Part shown: piece by piece, positions 1 to 9,893 of the stretch | Layout of the letters: every line of letters starts with the position of its first letter | Numbering within the stretch: the first letter of the stretch is position 1 | From: Vagococcus sp. CY52-2 | GTDB lineage: Bacteria > Bacillota > Bacilli > Lactobacillales > Vagococcaceae | Direction: 5' to 3' | Assembly (NCBI RefSeq): GCF_022655055.1 | Contig: NZ_CP093384.1 | Coordinates: forward strand, 1,240,001-1,304,000 | Length of the DNA: 64,000 nt | The notes under the pieces: model-generated | Databases searched by the model: none | What the model saw: the letters and a program-made list of their open reading frames with translations, nothing else | Told to the model about the DNA's origin: nothing | Made by a program: the position numbers and the translations under genes

Positions 1-60
1 GATGCTAAAAAATATGGCCTCATTGATGAAGTAATGGTAAACAGTGCCGCTTTAAAATAA
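1..60 (+). CDS. clpP: ClpP protease, C-terminal end (partial)
   Basis: The first 20 codons of the window are open and read DAKKYGLIDEVMVNSAALK followed by TAA. This matches the conserved tail of the ATP-dependent Clp protease proteolytic subunit (the family has AKEYGLIDE followed by a short variable end). The rest of the gene lies left of the window. It is followed after 17 bases by a thioredoxin-fold gene on the same strand, with an AGGAGA ribosome-binding site right after the stop. The call rests on a short stretch, but the motif is characteristic. Confidence 0.8.
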   Translation, partial: DAKKYGLIDEVMVNSAALK

Positions 61-77
61 GGAGATGAATCCTACCT

Positions 78-584
78 ATGACACAAATCGACACATCAAA
101 AGTCACCACTACAAACGGAATAAAGATTGGGCAAAAGGAAGCACCATATACATTAATTGAATTTGTTAATCTTCGTTGTCCATACTGCCGTCAATGGTGG
201 AATGAAAAGTTAGACTTAATAACAGATGAGGTATCTAAACATAATCTTCATTATGTCATCAAACTTTTTAATAAAACATCGCCTAGTCTAATACTGGGTA
301 ATGTTATGCATCAGTACGTCCCAATGGATGAACGAGCTCTTGAGATTATTACAAAGATATATGATACTCAAAATGAGTGGGGTCGTTTATATTCTGCTGA
401 AGAGGTAACTCATTTTGCTGAAGAAACTTTAGGACTTGTAAAGCAATCAAATGATGTAGTGTTAGATAGTATTGTAAAAGAAGCAGAACAAGCCTCTATT
501 CGTTTTGTTCCTACTTTAATTATGGGCGATATTGATTTTGACCAAAAGATTTCAAATGATGATTTTTTAGCGTTATTCAATTAA
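78..584 (+). CDS. Cytosolic DsbA-like thioredoxin-fold protein
   Basis: This 168-residue protein has a thioredoxin/DsbA fold: an N-terminal strand, a CPYC active-site motif at residues 34-37 at the start of a helix, a helical insertion, and the cis-proline motif FVPT near residue 145. There is no signal peptide or lipobox, so it should act in the cytoplasm, as expected for the Thioredoxin_4 family proteins found next to clpP in related cocci. The likely role is thiol-disulfide exchange or handling of oxidised proteins; the substrate cannot be told. The start follows AGGAGA by about 12 bases, a slightly long spacing. The gene ends at a strong bidirectional terminator. Confidence 0.75.
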   Translation: MTQIDTSKVTTTNGIKIGQKEAPYTLIEFVNLRCPYCRQWWNEKLDLITDEVSKHNLHYVIKLFNKTSPSLILGNVMHQYVPMDERALEIITKIYDTQNEWGRLYSAEEVTHFAEETLGLVKQSNDVVLDSIVKEAEQASIRFVPTLIMGDIDFDQKISNDDFLALFN

Positions 585-636
585 AAAAACGTATCAAGTA
601 CGAGTCATCTAACTCTACGCTTGATACGTTTTTTTA
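584..636. terminator. Bidirectional intrinsic terminator
   Basis: The arms AACGTATCAAG (about 588-598) and CTTGATACGTT (620-630) are perfectly complementary, with A and T runs on the two sides. It can end the thioredoxin-fold gene on the plus strand and the histidine kinase transcript on the minus strand. Confidence 0.85.
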
Positions 637-658
637 TTCTATTATATTTTTGATTCAA

Positions 659-2182
659 TTAATTAGTCGTTTCTTCTGTCACATAAGGAATAGACACATA
701 AAAAGCTGTTCCTAAATCTACATGGCTTTTTACATTTATCGTACCATGATAATTTTCGATTAATTGTTGTGCAATAGACAGCCCTAATCCATTACCACCA
801 GTATGACGAGCTCTTGCTTTATCTACCCGGTAAAATCGATTAAATACTTTTTCAATCTCCTCTTCTGAAATACCTTCACCAAAATCCTGAATCATCACAT
901 CAACCGATTGATAAGACTTCGATGCTGAAATAATCACTTCTTTTCTATCTCTAGAATACTTTACGGCATTGTCCATTAAAATAATTAAAATTTGTTCAAA
1001 GTGATTACGATACATTTTAATTTCAACCGAGTGATCTAAATCATCGTCATCTAAATTAAATACAAAATCTGGATATAACATTTGAAAGTTACTAACTGTT
1101 GTTTGAATGGTTTCTTTTGCCATACATGTTTCATTTTTATAATGAAAGTCCGATTGTTCTGCACGAGATAAATCAAGCATCTCTTGAACCAAGCTTTTCA
1201 TACGTGTGATTTCTTGCAACGAGGCACTTAAAGATTCTTCTAACACTTCTGGATCATCTTTTCCCCAACGATTCAATAAATTCATATGCCCTTCAATGAC
1301 CGCAACAGGCGTTCTCAGCTCATGCGATACATCTTCAACAAACTGTTGCTGTTGGGTAATAAAACGCTCCATACGCTCAATCATGTCGTTAAATGCCATA
1401 GCTAAATCATAAATCTCATCATTTGATTTAGGAACAGGCATTCTAAGACCTGTTTTATGAGCTGTTTCAATATTATTTAATGTTTTTACCATTTTTCTTA
1501 AAGGACTTGTAAAGTAAGTTGATAAGAGAAAACTCACAATGACACTAACAAGTAATCCACATATACCTATCATAATTAAATTCTGTAATAGTTCTTTTCT
1601 AAACTTATAATAAAATCCTAAGTCATAAAAACCTTGTGCGTAACCAATCAGCTTACCAGTTTGATCAGAATGAACTGGTTTTAATAGAACTAATCCAGTC
1701 ACATACTCATAAGTTTTTATAACCGTTTCTGATTGTGATTCTTTATCAAATGGAACAAAGCGATTTTTTGTTTCAAAAACCAAATCACCCTCAACGTTGT
1801 ATACTTTTAAATCCATTTCAGGTCTAGATAGTTCTGACATAAAACTATTTAAATTCATCATACTGGATTCTAGTGTATTAACACCATAGTAACTATCTCC
1901 CACATATTCGCCAGTTGATTCTTTTAAATAAAAAACAGAGCTATTAAAACTTAGCGATTCTACTCCTCTTGATAAACGAGTGGTAACTTCAGATAACGTT
2001 CGATTAAACGTCACCTCTTCTTGTTCGACCATTAATCGTGTACTAATTTGATAAGAGATAATGGCAAAAAGCGTAAACAAAATAGAGATGACCAACGATG
2101 TTAGTATCGTCCATTTTAATGTGATAGATTTCCAAGAAAATTTTTGAGGCCAATTCATCTTACTTTTAAATTGATTCATCAC
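659..2182 (-). CDS. Sensor histidine kinase, LisK/ArlS-like
   Basis: This is a 507-residue membrane sensor kinase. It has TM1 at about 24-46, an extracellular sensor region of about 150 residues, TM2 at about 200-222, a HAMP segment to about 275, a DHp helix with VSHELRTP and phospho-acceptor His287, then a HATPase domain with N-box [14 protein letters not shown] and GNGLGLSI. It overlaps its response regulator by 4 bases (stop and start interleaved), so the pair is translationally coupled. Family knowledge: LisRK/ArlRS/EtaRS systems govern envelope stress, antimicrobial-peptide tolerance and virulence in Gram-positive cocci. The exact signal is not visible. It ends at the shared terminator at 584-636. 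Confidence 0.9.
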   Translation of the reverse strand: MMNQFKSKMNWPQKFSWKSITLKWTILTSLVISILFTLFAIISYQISTRLMVEQEEVTFNRTLSEVTTRLSRGVESLSFNSSVFYLKESTGEYVGDSYYGVNTLESSMMNLNSFMSELSRPEMDLKVYNVEGDLVFETKNRFVPFDKESQSETVIKTYEYVTGLVLLKPVHSDQTGKLIGYAQGFYDLGFYYKFRKELLQNLIMIGICGLLVSVIVSFLLSTYFTSPLRKMVKTLNNIETAHKTGLRMPVPKSNDEIYDLAMAFNDMIERMERFITQQQQFVEDVSHELRTPVAVIEGHMNLLNRWGKDDPEVLEESLSASLQEITRMKSLVQEMLDLSRAEQSDFHYKNETCMAKETIQTTVSNFQMLYPDFVFNLDDDDLDHSVEIKMYRNHFEQILIILMDNAVKYSRDRKEVIISASKSYQSVDVMIQDFGEGISEEEIEKVFNRFYRVDKARARHTGGNGLGLSIAQQLIENYHGTINVKSHVDLGTAFYVSIPYVTEETTN

Positions 2183-2868
2183 GATCTCATTACATACCCA
2201 GTTCCACGAACCGTTTGGATATAACTATCTTCTCCTGGAACATCAATTTTATTACGTAAATAACGAATATACACATCAACAACATTTGTTTCAACTTCTA
2301 TTTCATAGCCCCATACTTTATTTAATAGTACATCTCTAGAAAGCACGACATTAACATTTTCCATCAAAATAAGTAATAACTCATATTCACGTTTAGTTAA
2401 CTCAATAATTTCATCACCACGGCGAACTACGCGATTTTCCTTTTCAATGGTTAAATTCCGATAAGATAAAGTCGTTTGTTTCGCGACATTTTTATCTCCC
2501 TCAATATCAATTCGGCGAAGTAATGCACGTAATCGTGCGAGCAGTTCTTCAATAGCAAACGGTTTTACAATATAATCATCTGCTCCATGGTCTAAACCAG
2601 ACACACGATCAATCACTGAATCTCTTGCTGTCATCATAATAATAGGCGTATTTTTTACTTGACGAATACGACGACACACCTCTAAACCATTTAATTCAGG
2701 TAACATTAAATCAAGTAGAATCGCATCCCACTCTTGTGATAATGCTGCTTCTAAACCAGTACGACCATTATAATGGACCTCTGTCTCATATTTTTCATGC
2801 TTTAACTCTAACTCTACAAAACGAGCCAAGTTTTTTTCATCTTCAATAATTAATATTTTATTTGACAT
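2179..2868 (-). CDS. OmpR-family response regulator, LisR/ArlR-like
   Basis: The 229-residue product has a receiver domain starting ILIIEDE, phospho-acceptor Asp53 in LLDLMLPE and the conserved Lys in IVKPFA, followed by an OmpR/PhoB winged helix (about 130-229) ending RGTGYVMR. I place the start at the ATG at 2866-2868, giving [11 protein letters not shown], because AGAAAGG lies 11 bases upstream and homologues begin there; an in-frame ATG at 2910 would add 14 residues with no family support. It is the first gene of the pair with the kinase. The sequence closely resembles what I recall of Listeria LisR, so a LisR/EtaR orthologue is the best guess. Confidence 0.9.
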   Translation of the reverse strand: MSNKILIIEDEKNLARFVELELKHEKYETEVHYNGRTGLEAALSQEWDAILLDLMLPELNGLEVCRRIRQVKNTPIIMMTARDSVIDRVSGLDHGADDYIVKPFAIEELLARLRALLRRIDIEGDKNVAKQTTLSYRNLTIEKENRVVRRGDEIIELTKREYELLLILMENVNVVLSRDVLLNKVWGYEIEVETNVVDVYIRYLRNKIDVPGEDSYIQTVRGTGYVMRS

Positions 2869-3056
2869 AAATACACATGCCTTTCTCATTAAACTAATAG
2901 ATTTCTTCACAGTCTTAATTATTATAACGATATTTTAATTAAAAATCTATTATAATTATTTCAAAAATTTACTTAAAGTCTTATCTTTACAGGATAGACG
3001 GGTCTTATTATAATTTAATTTAACAAAATTAATATGTTAATTGAACTAGAAATCAA

Positions 3057-3092
3057 ATAAAAAAGAGGATTGTCATAGACAACCTCTTTGTT
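3057..3092 (-). terminator. Intrinsic terminator of the ABC exporter operon
   Basis: On the minus strand AAAGAGG-TTGTC-TAT-GACAA-CCTCTTT forms a strong stem followed by a T run (seen as A on the plus strand at 3057-3064). It lies just past the stop of the second ABC gene. Confidence 0.8.
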
Positions 3093-3094
3093 TT

Positions 3095-4870
3095 TCACTC
3101 GAAAACAAATTGATTTTGATATAATTCTGCATAAAATCCTTTTTGAGCTATTAAAGAATCATGTGTACCCGATTCAATGATTTCTCCTTGATTTAATACC
3201 ACGATAAAATCTGCATCAAGAATTGTCTTTAAGCGATGAGCAATGACAAAACTTGTTCTACCACTAATAATTGTTTCCATTGCTTGTTGAATACGACTTT
3301 CTGTCACAGTATCAACATTACTTGTTGCCTCATCTAATATTAATAAATCTGGATTGGTAATAATTGTTCTAGCAATACTGATTAATTGCTTCTGACCAAC
3401 ACTGAAAATACTATTTTCATCACTAACAATTGTATTATATCCATCTTCAAGTGATACAATGAAATCATGAATATTCGCTTGCTTAGCAGCTGAAACAACT
3501 TCTTCATCTGTCGCATCTGGCTTTCCAAAAACAATATTTTCACGAATTGTTCCAGAAAAAAGAATAGAATCCTGTAATACAATCCCAATATGAGAACGCA
3601 AACTATCTAACGTCACAGCTCTAATATCTCTACCATCAATCGTGATATTACCTGAATTGACATCATAAAATCGATTTAATAAATTCATGACAGTTGTTTT
3701 ACCAGAACCTGTTGGGCCAACTAAAGCGACCATTTGTCCTTTTTTGGCTTCAATCGAAATATCTTTTAATATAGGTCGATCCTCTTCATAAGAAAAATCA
3801 ACATGAGACAGCGTGACATTCTTCTCTAATCCTGTTAATTTTTCTACATTTTTATCATCTGGTTCATCTGGTTGAGCAAAGACTTGATTCAATCGTTTCG
3901 CTCCTGTAAAAGCTAATTGTAGCATACTAAATTGAGATGATATTTGTGTTAGTGGCATATAAAATTGTTGTGAATACTGGATGAATGTGACAATCAAACC
4001 CAAACCTGCTGCTTTTTCAATACTCCCACTATTCACTAACCATCCACCGGCAAAAATAACAATCGCAGTGTTTAATAAAGAAATACCTTGCATCGTTGGA
4101 AACAGTAACCCTGAATAAACTTGACCTTTAAAGGTTGCTTCCTTCACTTCATTATTCACTTTTTCAAATCCTTCAATGGTTTCTTCTTCTAGTCCGTTTG
4201 TGATAATCACTTTTTGACCAGAAATTTTTTCGTCAATGTAGCCATTCAAACGCCCGATACTTTCTTGTTGAATTCCAACTTTTTTCTCGGCTTGTTTAAT
4301 AATAACCATCGCAAAAATAATGGCAATAGGAGACATGGCTAGTGTAACCCATGACATTGTCACATTTTCACGAAACATCATAAATGTCACACCAATTAGC
4401 ATGGATACATTGGTTAATACTTGAATCAACGCTTGGTTCATTGTGTTTGAAATATTATCCAAATCACTCGTAAAACGACTCAATATATCCCCATGCTGAT
4501 GTGTATCAAAAAAACGAATAGTCATCGTTTGTAGTTTTCTAAATAAGCCAATTCTCATTTTATTTGTAGACTGTCCAGTTACTCGTGACATTAAAATGTT
4601 TTGGATAAACATGGAAATAGCATTTAATACATACAATCCAACCAATAACTTGATCACACTAGTAAAAGGTGATTTATCAGCATACCCAACAGATAGGTAC
4701 GCTCCAGCATACTTGGCTAATTCTTCAATTGCTTTACCGGTATACTGTGGTGCTTTTACTTGCAAGTAAGTCGAGAAAATGATGGCGACAATAATAATAA
4801 AAAATTTCACTTTATACACTTTTAGATAATTCCAAAAGAAACTCAATACACTTGGTTTTTCTTTAGTCAA
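3095..4870 (-). CDS. ABC exporter half-transporter, catalytically competent subunit (EfrD/LmrD-like)
   Basis: The product is about 591 residues: six TM helices, then an ABC ATPase domain with Walker [10 protein letters not shown], Walker [10 protein letters not shown] (catalytic Glu kept) and switch His in FVIAHRL, but with a degenerate signature FSVGQ in place of LSGGQ. It pairs with the preceding gene, whose defects are the complement of these. I choose the TTG at 4868-4870 as start because AAAGGAGGT (4879-4887) sits 8 bases upstream; an open frame continues to 4924 but would lie inside the upstream gene. The 8-base overlap implies translational coupling. Family knowledge: LmrCD, EfrCD and BmrCD export drugs; the substrate here is unknown. 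Confidence 0.88.
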   Translation of the reverse strand: MTKEKPSVLSFFWNYLKVYKVKFFIIIVAIIFSTYLQVKAPQYTGKAIEELAKYAGAYLSVGYADKSPFTSVIKLLVGLYVLNAISMFIQNILMSRVTGQSTNKMRIGLFRKLQTMTIRFFDTHQHGDILSRFTSDLDNISNTMNQALIQVLTNVSMLIGVTFMMFRENVTMSWVTLAMSPIAIIFAMVIIKQAEKKVGIQQESIGRLNGYIDEKISGQKVIITNGLEEETIEGFEKVNNEVKEATFKGQVYSGLLFPTMQGISLLNTAIVIFAGGWLVNSGSIEKAAGLGLIVTFIQYSQQFYMPLTQISSQFSMLQLAFTGAKRLNQVFAQPDEPDDKNVEKLTGLEKNVTLSHVDFSYEEDRPILKDISIEAKKGQMVALVGPTGSGKTTVMNLLNRFYDVNSGNITIDGRDIRAVTLDSLRSHIGIVLQDSILFSGTIRENIVFGKPDATDEEVVSAAKQANIHDFIVSLEDGYNTIVSDENSIFSVGQKQLISIARTIITNPDLLILDEATSNVDTVTESRIQQAMETIISGRTSFVIAHRLKTILDADFIVVLNQGEIIESGTHDSLIAQKGFYAELYQNQFVFE

Positions 4871-6593
4871 TTTCCTCGACCTCCTTTGATTTTTGTGTCT
4901 CATAAATTTCTTGGTACACATCACTGGTTTTTAATAACTCTTGATGCGTTCCTTTGGCAACTAGTTTTCCTTCATCTAGCACTAAAATAGTATCAGCTTG
5001 CACAACAGATGAAATCTTTTGAGCAATGATAAAAACGGTTGTATCGTTTAACTCATTAGCTAACGCTTCTTTTACGAGTTTTTCACTTTTAGCATCTAGT
5101 GCACTGGTGCTGTCGTCTAAAATCAAGACTTTAGGATCACCAATTACTCCTCTAGAAATTGACAAACGTTGTTTCTGACCACCTGAAAAATTTGAGCCTC
5201 GTTCTTCCACGCGACTATCAAATCCATCCATTTGTCGTTCAATAAATTCATACGCTTGAGCGATTGACGAAGCACGGTATAACTCTTTTTCATCAGCATT
5301 CTTTGCCCCGTGACGAATATTATCTCCTATTGTTCCAGAAAATAAAATAGCACGTTGCAACACAATTGCGATGGATTTTCTTAACTCTTCTTTACTAACG
5401 TCTTTAAGATTTGCCCCACCAACATCAATGACACCGTTTGTTGGATCATACATTCTGGCAATCAGTTGTGCGAGTGTTGATTTTCCAGAACCTGTTGCGC
5501 CAACAATCCCAACTGACATGCCATTATCCACATGAAACGATACATTTTTTAACGTAGGTGAATCGTCTCCTGCATAAGTAAAGCTTACATCATCAAAAAC
5601 AACTGACCCTGATTGAATGGGCGTTGATTCATTTTCAGGTAAGTAAGTCAAAGTTGGTTTTGTTTCCAATATGTCGTTTAATCGTTTAATGGATACCATC
5701 CCACGACTTGCCATCATCAACATCATTCCACCTATAATGATACTCATCATGATTTGCATTAAATAATTCATAAAGGATACCACGGCACTAATTGCTTCAA
5801 TATCTGTTTTGGCAATAGTCGCTGTAAAATAAATCGACATAACAATAGCCAAATTTGAAATTAACATAAAACTTGGAATCATAATAGAAAATAAATTTCC
5901 AACAGATATCGTGTGTTTGGTTAATTTTTCTGATACAGCTGAAAATTTGCTAATTTGATTTTTTTCTTGTACAAAAGATTTCACTACTCTCATACCTGCT
6001 AAGTTTTCCTTAGCTATCCCATTACTTTTTTCAAGATAATGTTGAATTTTAGCAAAATGTCTCCCCATCATACTAAACACAATCATCACTGTTAGCACCA
6101 CTAACACAACTAATAGTATAATAATCCACCATAATTTTGGTAAAGTCATCATAGCTAAAATAAAACTTCCTATAAACATAATAGGAATTCTAAAGATGCT
6201 TTGAAACATCATCATAACGACATTTTGAATTTGGGTAATGTCATTGGTTAAACGAATAACCAAATTACTCGTAGAAAATGTTTCAATATTTTCAAATGAG
6301 AACTCTTGTACTTTTTTAAACCCATCTGAACGAATATCAGATGCAACTTCTTGAGAGAGTCTTGCTGAAAAAATCGTATTAAGTATCCCGGCAACTAGAC
6401 CAAGTAGCGCGACAATAATCAACATTGTTCCAACTTTTTTTAACTCCCCTTGATCTTCAGTCATAATTGAATTCATTATTTTCTGTAATAATTTTGGTTG
6501 CCACAATTGCGATGCCACCATGATTACAGTCATAAATAAAGACAATCCGACAAGAGATTTATTTTGTTTTAATTTCGTTATTAAAATCCCCAT
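4863..6593 (-). CDS. ABC exporter half-transporter, degenerate-site subunit (EfrC/LmrC-like)
   Basis: This 576-residue half-transporter has six TM helices and an ATPase domain with Walker [10 protein letters not shown] and an intact signature FSGGQ. Walker B reads LILDDSTS, with Asp at the catalytic glutamate, and the switch motif is FIIAQKI, with Gln for His. This is the hallmark of the non-hydrolysing subunit in heterodimeric exporters; the intact signature here completes the active site of the partner. The start is well placed behind GAGGAGG. It is the first gene of a two-gene operon ending at the terminator at 3057. Drug or peptide export is inferred from the family. Confidence 0.88.
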   Translation of the reverse strand: MGILITKLKQNKSLVGLSLFMTVIMVASQLWQPKLLQKIMNSIMTEDQGELKKVGTMLIIVALLGLVAGILNTIFSARLSQEVASDIRSDGFKKVQEFSFENIETFSTSNLVIRLTNDITQIQNVVMMMFQSIFRIPIMFIGSFILAMMTLPKLWWIIILLVVLVVLTVMIVFSMMGRHFAKIQHYLEKSNGIAKENLAGMRVVKSFVQEKNQISKFSAVSEKLTKHTISVGNLFSIMIPSFMLISNLAIVMSIYFTATIAKTDIEAISAVVSFMNYLMQIMMSIIIGGMMLMMASRGMVSIKRLNDILETKPTLTYLPENESTPIQSGSVVFDDVSFTYAGDDSPTLKNVSFHVDNGMSVGIVGATGSGKSTLAQLIARMYDPTNGVIDVGGANLKDVSKEELRKSIAIVLQRAILFSGTIGDNIRHGAKNADEKELYRASSIAQAYEFIERQMDGFDSRVEERGSNFSGGQKQRLSISRGVIGDPKVLILDDSTSALDAKSEKLVKEALANELNDTTVFIIAQKISSVVQADTILVLDEGKLVAKGTHQELLKTSDVYQEIYETQKSKEVEEID

Positions 6594-6675
6594 ATTGTCC
6601 CTCCTCTTTACTTTCAGAACTTATCATACATCAATAAAAAGATGACAGCTACTATTATGTTTTATTTACTGCCAT

Positions 6676-6722
6676 AAAATAAAAACTACCAAGCCAATTC
6701 ATTTATGCTTAGTAGTTTTTCT
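6676..6722. terminator. Intrinsic terminator downstream of guaC
   Basis: Two 14-base arms (6681-6694 and 6707-6720) pair throughout with one or two G-T pairs, and are flanked by A and T runs. It lies 15 bases past the guaC stop on the minus strand. Confidence 0.8.
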
Positions 6723-6736
6723 ATTTAATAAATAGT

Positions 6737-7714
6737 TTAGAATATATCACCGTTAAAAATAGAATTCTTAACAATCACATAATCTACTTTGCGAATGGCT
6801 TCAACATCTTTTCCACCAGCATAAGAAATAGACGATTGCAAATCTTGCTGCATTTCGTTTAATGTATCTTCTAATTTTCCCTTAAATGGTGTCCAGATTT
6901 TTTTGCCTTCAACATTTTTATGTTCACCTTTTTGAAATTCAGAAGCACTTCCGAAATATTCTTTATACAATACGCCATCTTCTTCTTTCATCTCACCCGG
7001 TGACTCTTCATGTCCAGCAAATAATGAACCTATCATAACCATAGTTGCTCCAAAGCGAATAGACTTCGCAATATCACCATGTGTTCTAATACCACCATCT
7101 GCGATCAATGGTTTTCTAGCAGCTTTACTGCATCGTCTTAATGCTGAAAGTTGCCAACCACCAGTACCAAATCCTGTTTTTAATTTAGTAATACACACTT
7201 TGCCAGGTCCAATCCCAACTTTTGTGGCATCAGCTCCAGCATTTTCTAATTCTCTCACTGCTTCAGGCGTTCCAACATTTCCCGCAATGACAAATGTTTC
7301 TGGTAATTGTTTCTTTAAGTGTTTAATCATATTAATTACTGAATCAGAATGACCATGCGCAATGTCAATGGTAACATATTCAGGGACTACATTTTCTTCT
7401 TTTAATTCATTAACAAAATCATACTCAGCTGCTTTAACCCCTACACTAATTGAGGCAAATAAGTCTTTATCATGCATATCTTTAATAAATTGTTTTCTCG
7501 CTTGTTCATTGAAACGATGCATAATATAGAAATATCCATTTGAAGCTAAATATTCAGCAATTGACTCATCAATAATAGTCTGCATATTAGCTGGTACAAC
7601 TGGCATTTTAAATTGTTTTCCACCCAGAGTGACTGTCGTGTCACATTCCGAACGACTGTTAACAATACACTTGTTTGGCACTAATTGAACGTCTTCATAA
7701 TCAAAAATCTTCAT
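6737..7714 (-). CDS. guaC: GMP reductase
   Basis: The 325-residue enzyme reduces GMP to IMP with NADPH and release of ammonia, returning guanine nucleotides to the purine pool. It is a TIM barrel of the IMPDH/GMPR family without CBS domains. The catalytic loop is [10 protein letters not shown] with Cys174, followed by the glycine-rich GFGTGG; the phosphate-binding [10 protein letters not shown] is also present. I start it at the ATG at 7712-7714 (MKIFDYED), six bases past AGGAGG; the ATG at 7720 touches the ribosome-binding site. The 5' leader holds a long imperfect hairpin (7749-7802). No glutamine amidotransferase or CBS region is seen, which excludes IMP dehydrogenase. Confidence 0.95.
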   Translation of the reverse strand: MKIFDYEDVQLVPNKCIVNSRSECDTTVTLGGKQFKMPVVPANMQTIIDESIAEYLASNGYFYIMHRFNEQARKQFIKDMHDKDLFASISVGVKAAEYDFVNELKEENVVPEYVTIDIAHGHSDSVINMIKHLKKQLPETFVIAGNVGTPEAVRELENAGADATKVGIGPGKVCITKLKTGFGTGGWQLSALRRCSKAARKPLIADGGIRTHGDIAKSIRFGATMVMIGSLFAGHEESPGEMKEEDGVLYKEYFGSASEFQKGEHKNVEGKKIWTPFKGKLEDTLNEMQQDLQSSISYAGGKDVEAIRKVDYVIVKNSIFNGDIF

Positions 7715-7748
7715 TTCCATCCTCCTAGAGAGTCAAAATGTGATATTT

Positions 7749-7802
7749 GGAATAAAAAGACGAATAATTATTTAAAAATAATAATATATCGTTTCTTATT
7801 CC
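7749..7802 (-). repeat. Imperfect inverted repeat in the guaC 5' leader
   Basis: Outer arms GGAATAA and TTATTCC, then AAGACGA against TCGTTT, then AT-rich ATTATT against AATAAT enclose a short centre. On the minus strand this forms a long AT-rich hairpin ending about 35 bases before the guaC start. There is no T run directly behind it, so it is not a simple terminator. It matches no riboswitch I recognise. Confidence 0.5.
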
Positions 7803-7825
7803 TTTGATAATCTACACCATATTTT

Positions 7826-7866
7826 AAAAAAAAGCAAGAACTTTCATTAAAGTTCTTGCTTTTTAT
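7826..7866. terminator. Intrinsic terminator between guaC and the small-ORF region
   Basis: Arms GCAAGAACT (7834-7842) and AGTTCTTGC (7851-7859) pair perfectly around an 8-base loop, with an A run on the left and a T run on the right. On the minus strand it lies just past the small ORFs at 7894-8053 and would separate them from guaC. Confidence 0.8.
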
Positions 7867-7893
7867 AATATTATTGTTCGTCTTTTATAAATA

Positions 7894-7974
7894 TTACAAA
7901 TTTTGAGTCTTCATAAATCGAAGCGACATCAAAATCAAAATACCTGTCACTATAACTATAATTAAGTTATTCAT
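7894..7974 (-). CDS. Possible 26-residue hydrophobic peptide
   Basis: On the minus strand an ATG at 7974 opens 26 codons reading MNNLIIVIVTGILILMSLRF then MKTQNL: one predicted membrane helix with a short basic tail. GGGG (7983-7986) lies 8 bases upstream as a plausible ribosome-binding site, and a strong terminator follows 30 bases after the stop. The start overlaps the stop of another small ORF (7967-8053). The form resembles small type I toxins or holin-like peptides, but I recognise no family sequence, and a chance ORF is possible. Confidence 0.35.
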   Translation of the reverse strand: MNNLIIVIVTGILILMSLRFMKTQNL

Positions 7975-8053
7975 GATCAAAACCCCTGTTATAGAAAAAT
8001 TTTAATACTAATAGGATAAATGACAGCATACTAGAAACAGCAGATTGTATCAT
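7967..8053 (-). CDS. Possible 28-residue hydrophobic peptide overlapping the next
   Basis: An ATG at 8053 opens 28 codons, MIQSAVSSMLSFILLVLKFF then YNRGFDHE, a single hydrophobic segment. AGGA lies 6 bases upstream. Its stop codon overlaps the start of the 26-residue ORF (shared ATGAATAA), the arrangement of translationally coupled genes. No family is recognised; low confidence because ORFs this short arise by chance in AT-rich DNA. Confidence 0.3.
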   Translation of the reverse strand: MIQSAVSSMLSFILLVLKFFYNRGFDHE

Positions 8054-8114
8054 TACTAATCCTATGAACAGAAAAAAGTCAAACTATTCTCTTTTAACAT
8101 GATTGTTGCTGTTG

Positions 8115-8333
8115 CTATAATGACCAAACTATTAATATAAGAAATAAAACTAGAAATAAACACTCTCCAAAAGAAGAACCAGCCATATTAATTCCTTGAT
8201 TAATCCCTGTTATGAGTGATTGAATATCGACTACTTGTAATAATTTAAATAAAATTAACGAAAACGAGATGAATATCAACACCAACGTTAACAATACATT
8301 CCATAAAAAAATGGCTCCAATTTTTGCAAAAAA
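8115..8333 (-). other. 72-codon open frame for a two-helix membrane protein without a clear start
   Basis: This frame runs from a TAG at 8334-8336 to a TAG at 8115-8117. It encodes two strongly hydrophobic segments (about 14-35 and 58-72) joined by a polar linker around DIQSLITGINQGINMAGSS. It has no ATG before mid-frame; a TTG at 8294 would give 59 residues but has only a weak ribosome-binding site, and ATT codons lie near GGAG. It directly follows the aldo/keto reductase gene. It could be a small membrane protein with an unusual start, or the remnant of one that lost its start. Apart from the ORFs noted separately, nothing else is seen in the 616 bases between guaC and the reductase. Confidence 0.4.
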
Positions 8334-8336
8334 CTA

Positions 8337-9254
8337 CTATAATAATTCAAAGCCTGATGCTTGATATAATTCATACCATTCTTGACGTGTTAATTCAACA
8401 CCAGTTGATTGCGATATTTCCTTAATTCTTTCTGGATTCATACTACCAACGATTGTTTGAATATTAGCTGGGTGTCGATTAATCCATGAAGTGGCAATCA
8501 CAGTTGGTGTCACTTGATAGCGATTAGCAATATTTTGTAAACAGTTATTTAACTCTTTAAAGTCTGGATGATTAATAAATACTCCTTCGAAGTAACCAAA
8601 CTGATAAGGAGACCAAGCTTGTACAGTTAGTTGTTTTAGTCTCATATAATCTAATACTGAGCCATCACGATTAATGCCTGTTTCATTTTCCATATTAACA
8701 TTCATATTGGTTGACACCATCCCAGCATGTTGTAAACCAAATTGTAATTGATTAACTATCAATTTATCCGATAATGATTGTTGTAACAATTCTACCGTGC
8801 TTGGTGCAAAGTTGCTCACCCCAAAGAAACGGACTTTACCCGATTTTTTTAATTCATAAAAAGCTTCAGAAATCTCATCAGGTTCCATCAACGCATCTGG
8901 ACGATGTAGTGCTAATACGTCAAGGTAATCTGTCTGTAAACGTTGCAAACTTCCTTCAACTGATGAGATAATGTGCTCTTTTGAAAAATCATAGTACCCT
9001 TTTCTAATACCGCATTTTGATTGAAGATAAAATTGGTCTCTTGATACATTTAAGCCCTTGATGACTTCACCAAAAAGACGTTCAGACTCTCCATCACCGT
9101 AAATATCTGCATGATCAAAAAAGTTTATTCCAACTTCCATTGATGCTGTTACCACTTCTTTTGCTTTTTCGGTTGATAAACCTGCCATTCTCATACATCC
9201 TAGTGCAAGTTGGGACGCCTCGATTGATGACGTTCCAATTTGAATTTTTTTCAT
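8337..9254 (-). CDS. Aldo/keto reductase
   Basis: This 305-residue NADPH-dependent oxidoreductase has the (beta/alpha)8 fold of the YdhF-like branch. The catalytic tetrad is visible: Asp47 and Tyr52 in FFDHADIYG, Lys80 in LQSKCG and His117 in LALHRPD. The cofactor segment near the C-terminus includes IVGSMNPERI. A strong AAGGAGG precedes the ATG. It is the last gene after the PurK-like and GntR genes on the same strand (gaps of 12 and -14 bases), so all three are probably one transcript from the promoter at 11089. The physiological carbonyl substrate is unknown. Confidence 0.88.
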   Translation of the reverse strand: MKKIQIGTSSIEASQLALGCMRMAGLSTEKAKEVVTASMEVGINFFDHADIYGDGESERLFGEVIKGLNVSRDQFYLQSKCGIRKGYYDFSKEHIISSVEGSLQRLQTDYLDVLALHRPDALMEPDEISEAFYELKKSGKVRFFGVSNFAPSTVELLQQSLSDKLIVNQLQFGLQHAGMVSTNMNVNMENETGINRDGSVLDYMRLKQLTVQAWSPYQFGYFEGVFINHPDFKELNNCLQNIANRYQVTPTVIATSWINRHPANIQTIVGSMNPERIKEISQSTGVELTRQEWYELYQASGFELL

Positions 9255-9266
9255 AATACAACCTCC

Positions 9267-9893
9267 TTATATTTGTTGATCGATTAGCTCTAAATTCAAA
9301 CGATTGATATAAACACGAATTTCTTTTCTAGCTACTTCATAATTTTTTTCTAATAATAACCTTGATAATTTTTTACTTAATTTATGTGTTTCATCATACA
9401 AAAAATTAATGGAAACATTGGGAAATTCGACTAATTTTATAGAAGTTATCTGTGTTAAAATAGTCGATTTCATTAACTCATTATTTAAGGGTGATAAAAA
9501 TTGTTGCCAAAATAAATCATAATAATATTCTTTATTTGATGATGGTTTATTTAATTCTTCCATAGATAAAAATGACTGATCATCGATTAAATATTCTTTA
9601 ATTTGTAACTGAAACAGATAATGGGAACAAAGCAACTCAATCAATTGGGTTCGTTCCGTAAATTCTTTATTGCTTATTCTTTCTTTTTTTACTATGACAC
9701 CCCGATTGGCTTCTTTTTTTAAATAGTTTTCATCAATTAATTGATCAATTGCCGATCGAATCGGCGTTCGACTAACTTTTAAATCATTGGCTAAATCTTG
9801 CTCAATAATATGATATCCATTCAACCACGTATCAGTTTCAATTTGCTTTTTGACATAATCATAAACTAATTTTTGCGTTTTACCTTTTTTCAC
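9267..9893 (-). CDS. GntR-family transcriptional regulator
   Basis: The product is about 208 residues. An N-terminal winged helix (about 5-70) contains the GntR signature around EQDLANDLKVSRTPIRSAI; the C-terminal 120 residues are helical and fit a small FCD-like ligand-binding domain, though the usual metal-binding histidines are not obvious. I place the start at GTG 9893, eight bases past AGGA; an ATG at 9902 and a GTG at 9923 are alternatives. It overlaps the end of the PurK-like gene. Position inside the operon suggests it regulates the reductase and ATP-grasp genes and itself; the ligand is unknown. Confidence 0.8.
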   Translation of the reverse strand: MKKGKTQKLVYDYVKKQIETDTWLNGYHIIEQDLANDLKVSRTPIRSAIDQLIDENYLKKEANRGVIVKKERISNKEFTERTQLIELLCSHYLFQLQIKEYLIDDQSFLSMEELNKPSSNKEYYYDLFWQQFLSPLNNELMKSTILTQITSIKLVEFPNVSINFLYDETHKLSKKLSRLLLEKNYEVARKEIRVYINRLNLELIDQQI

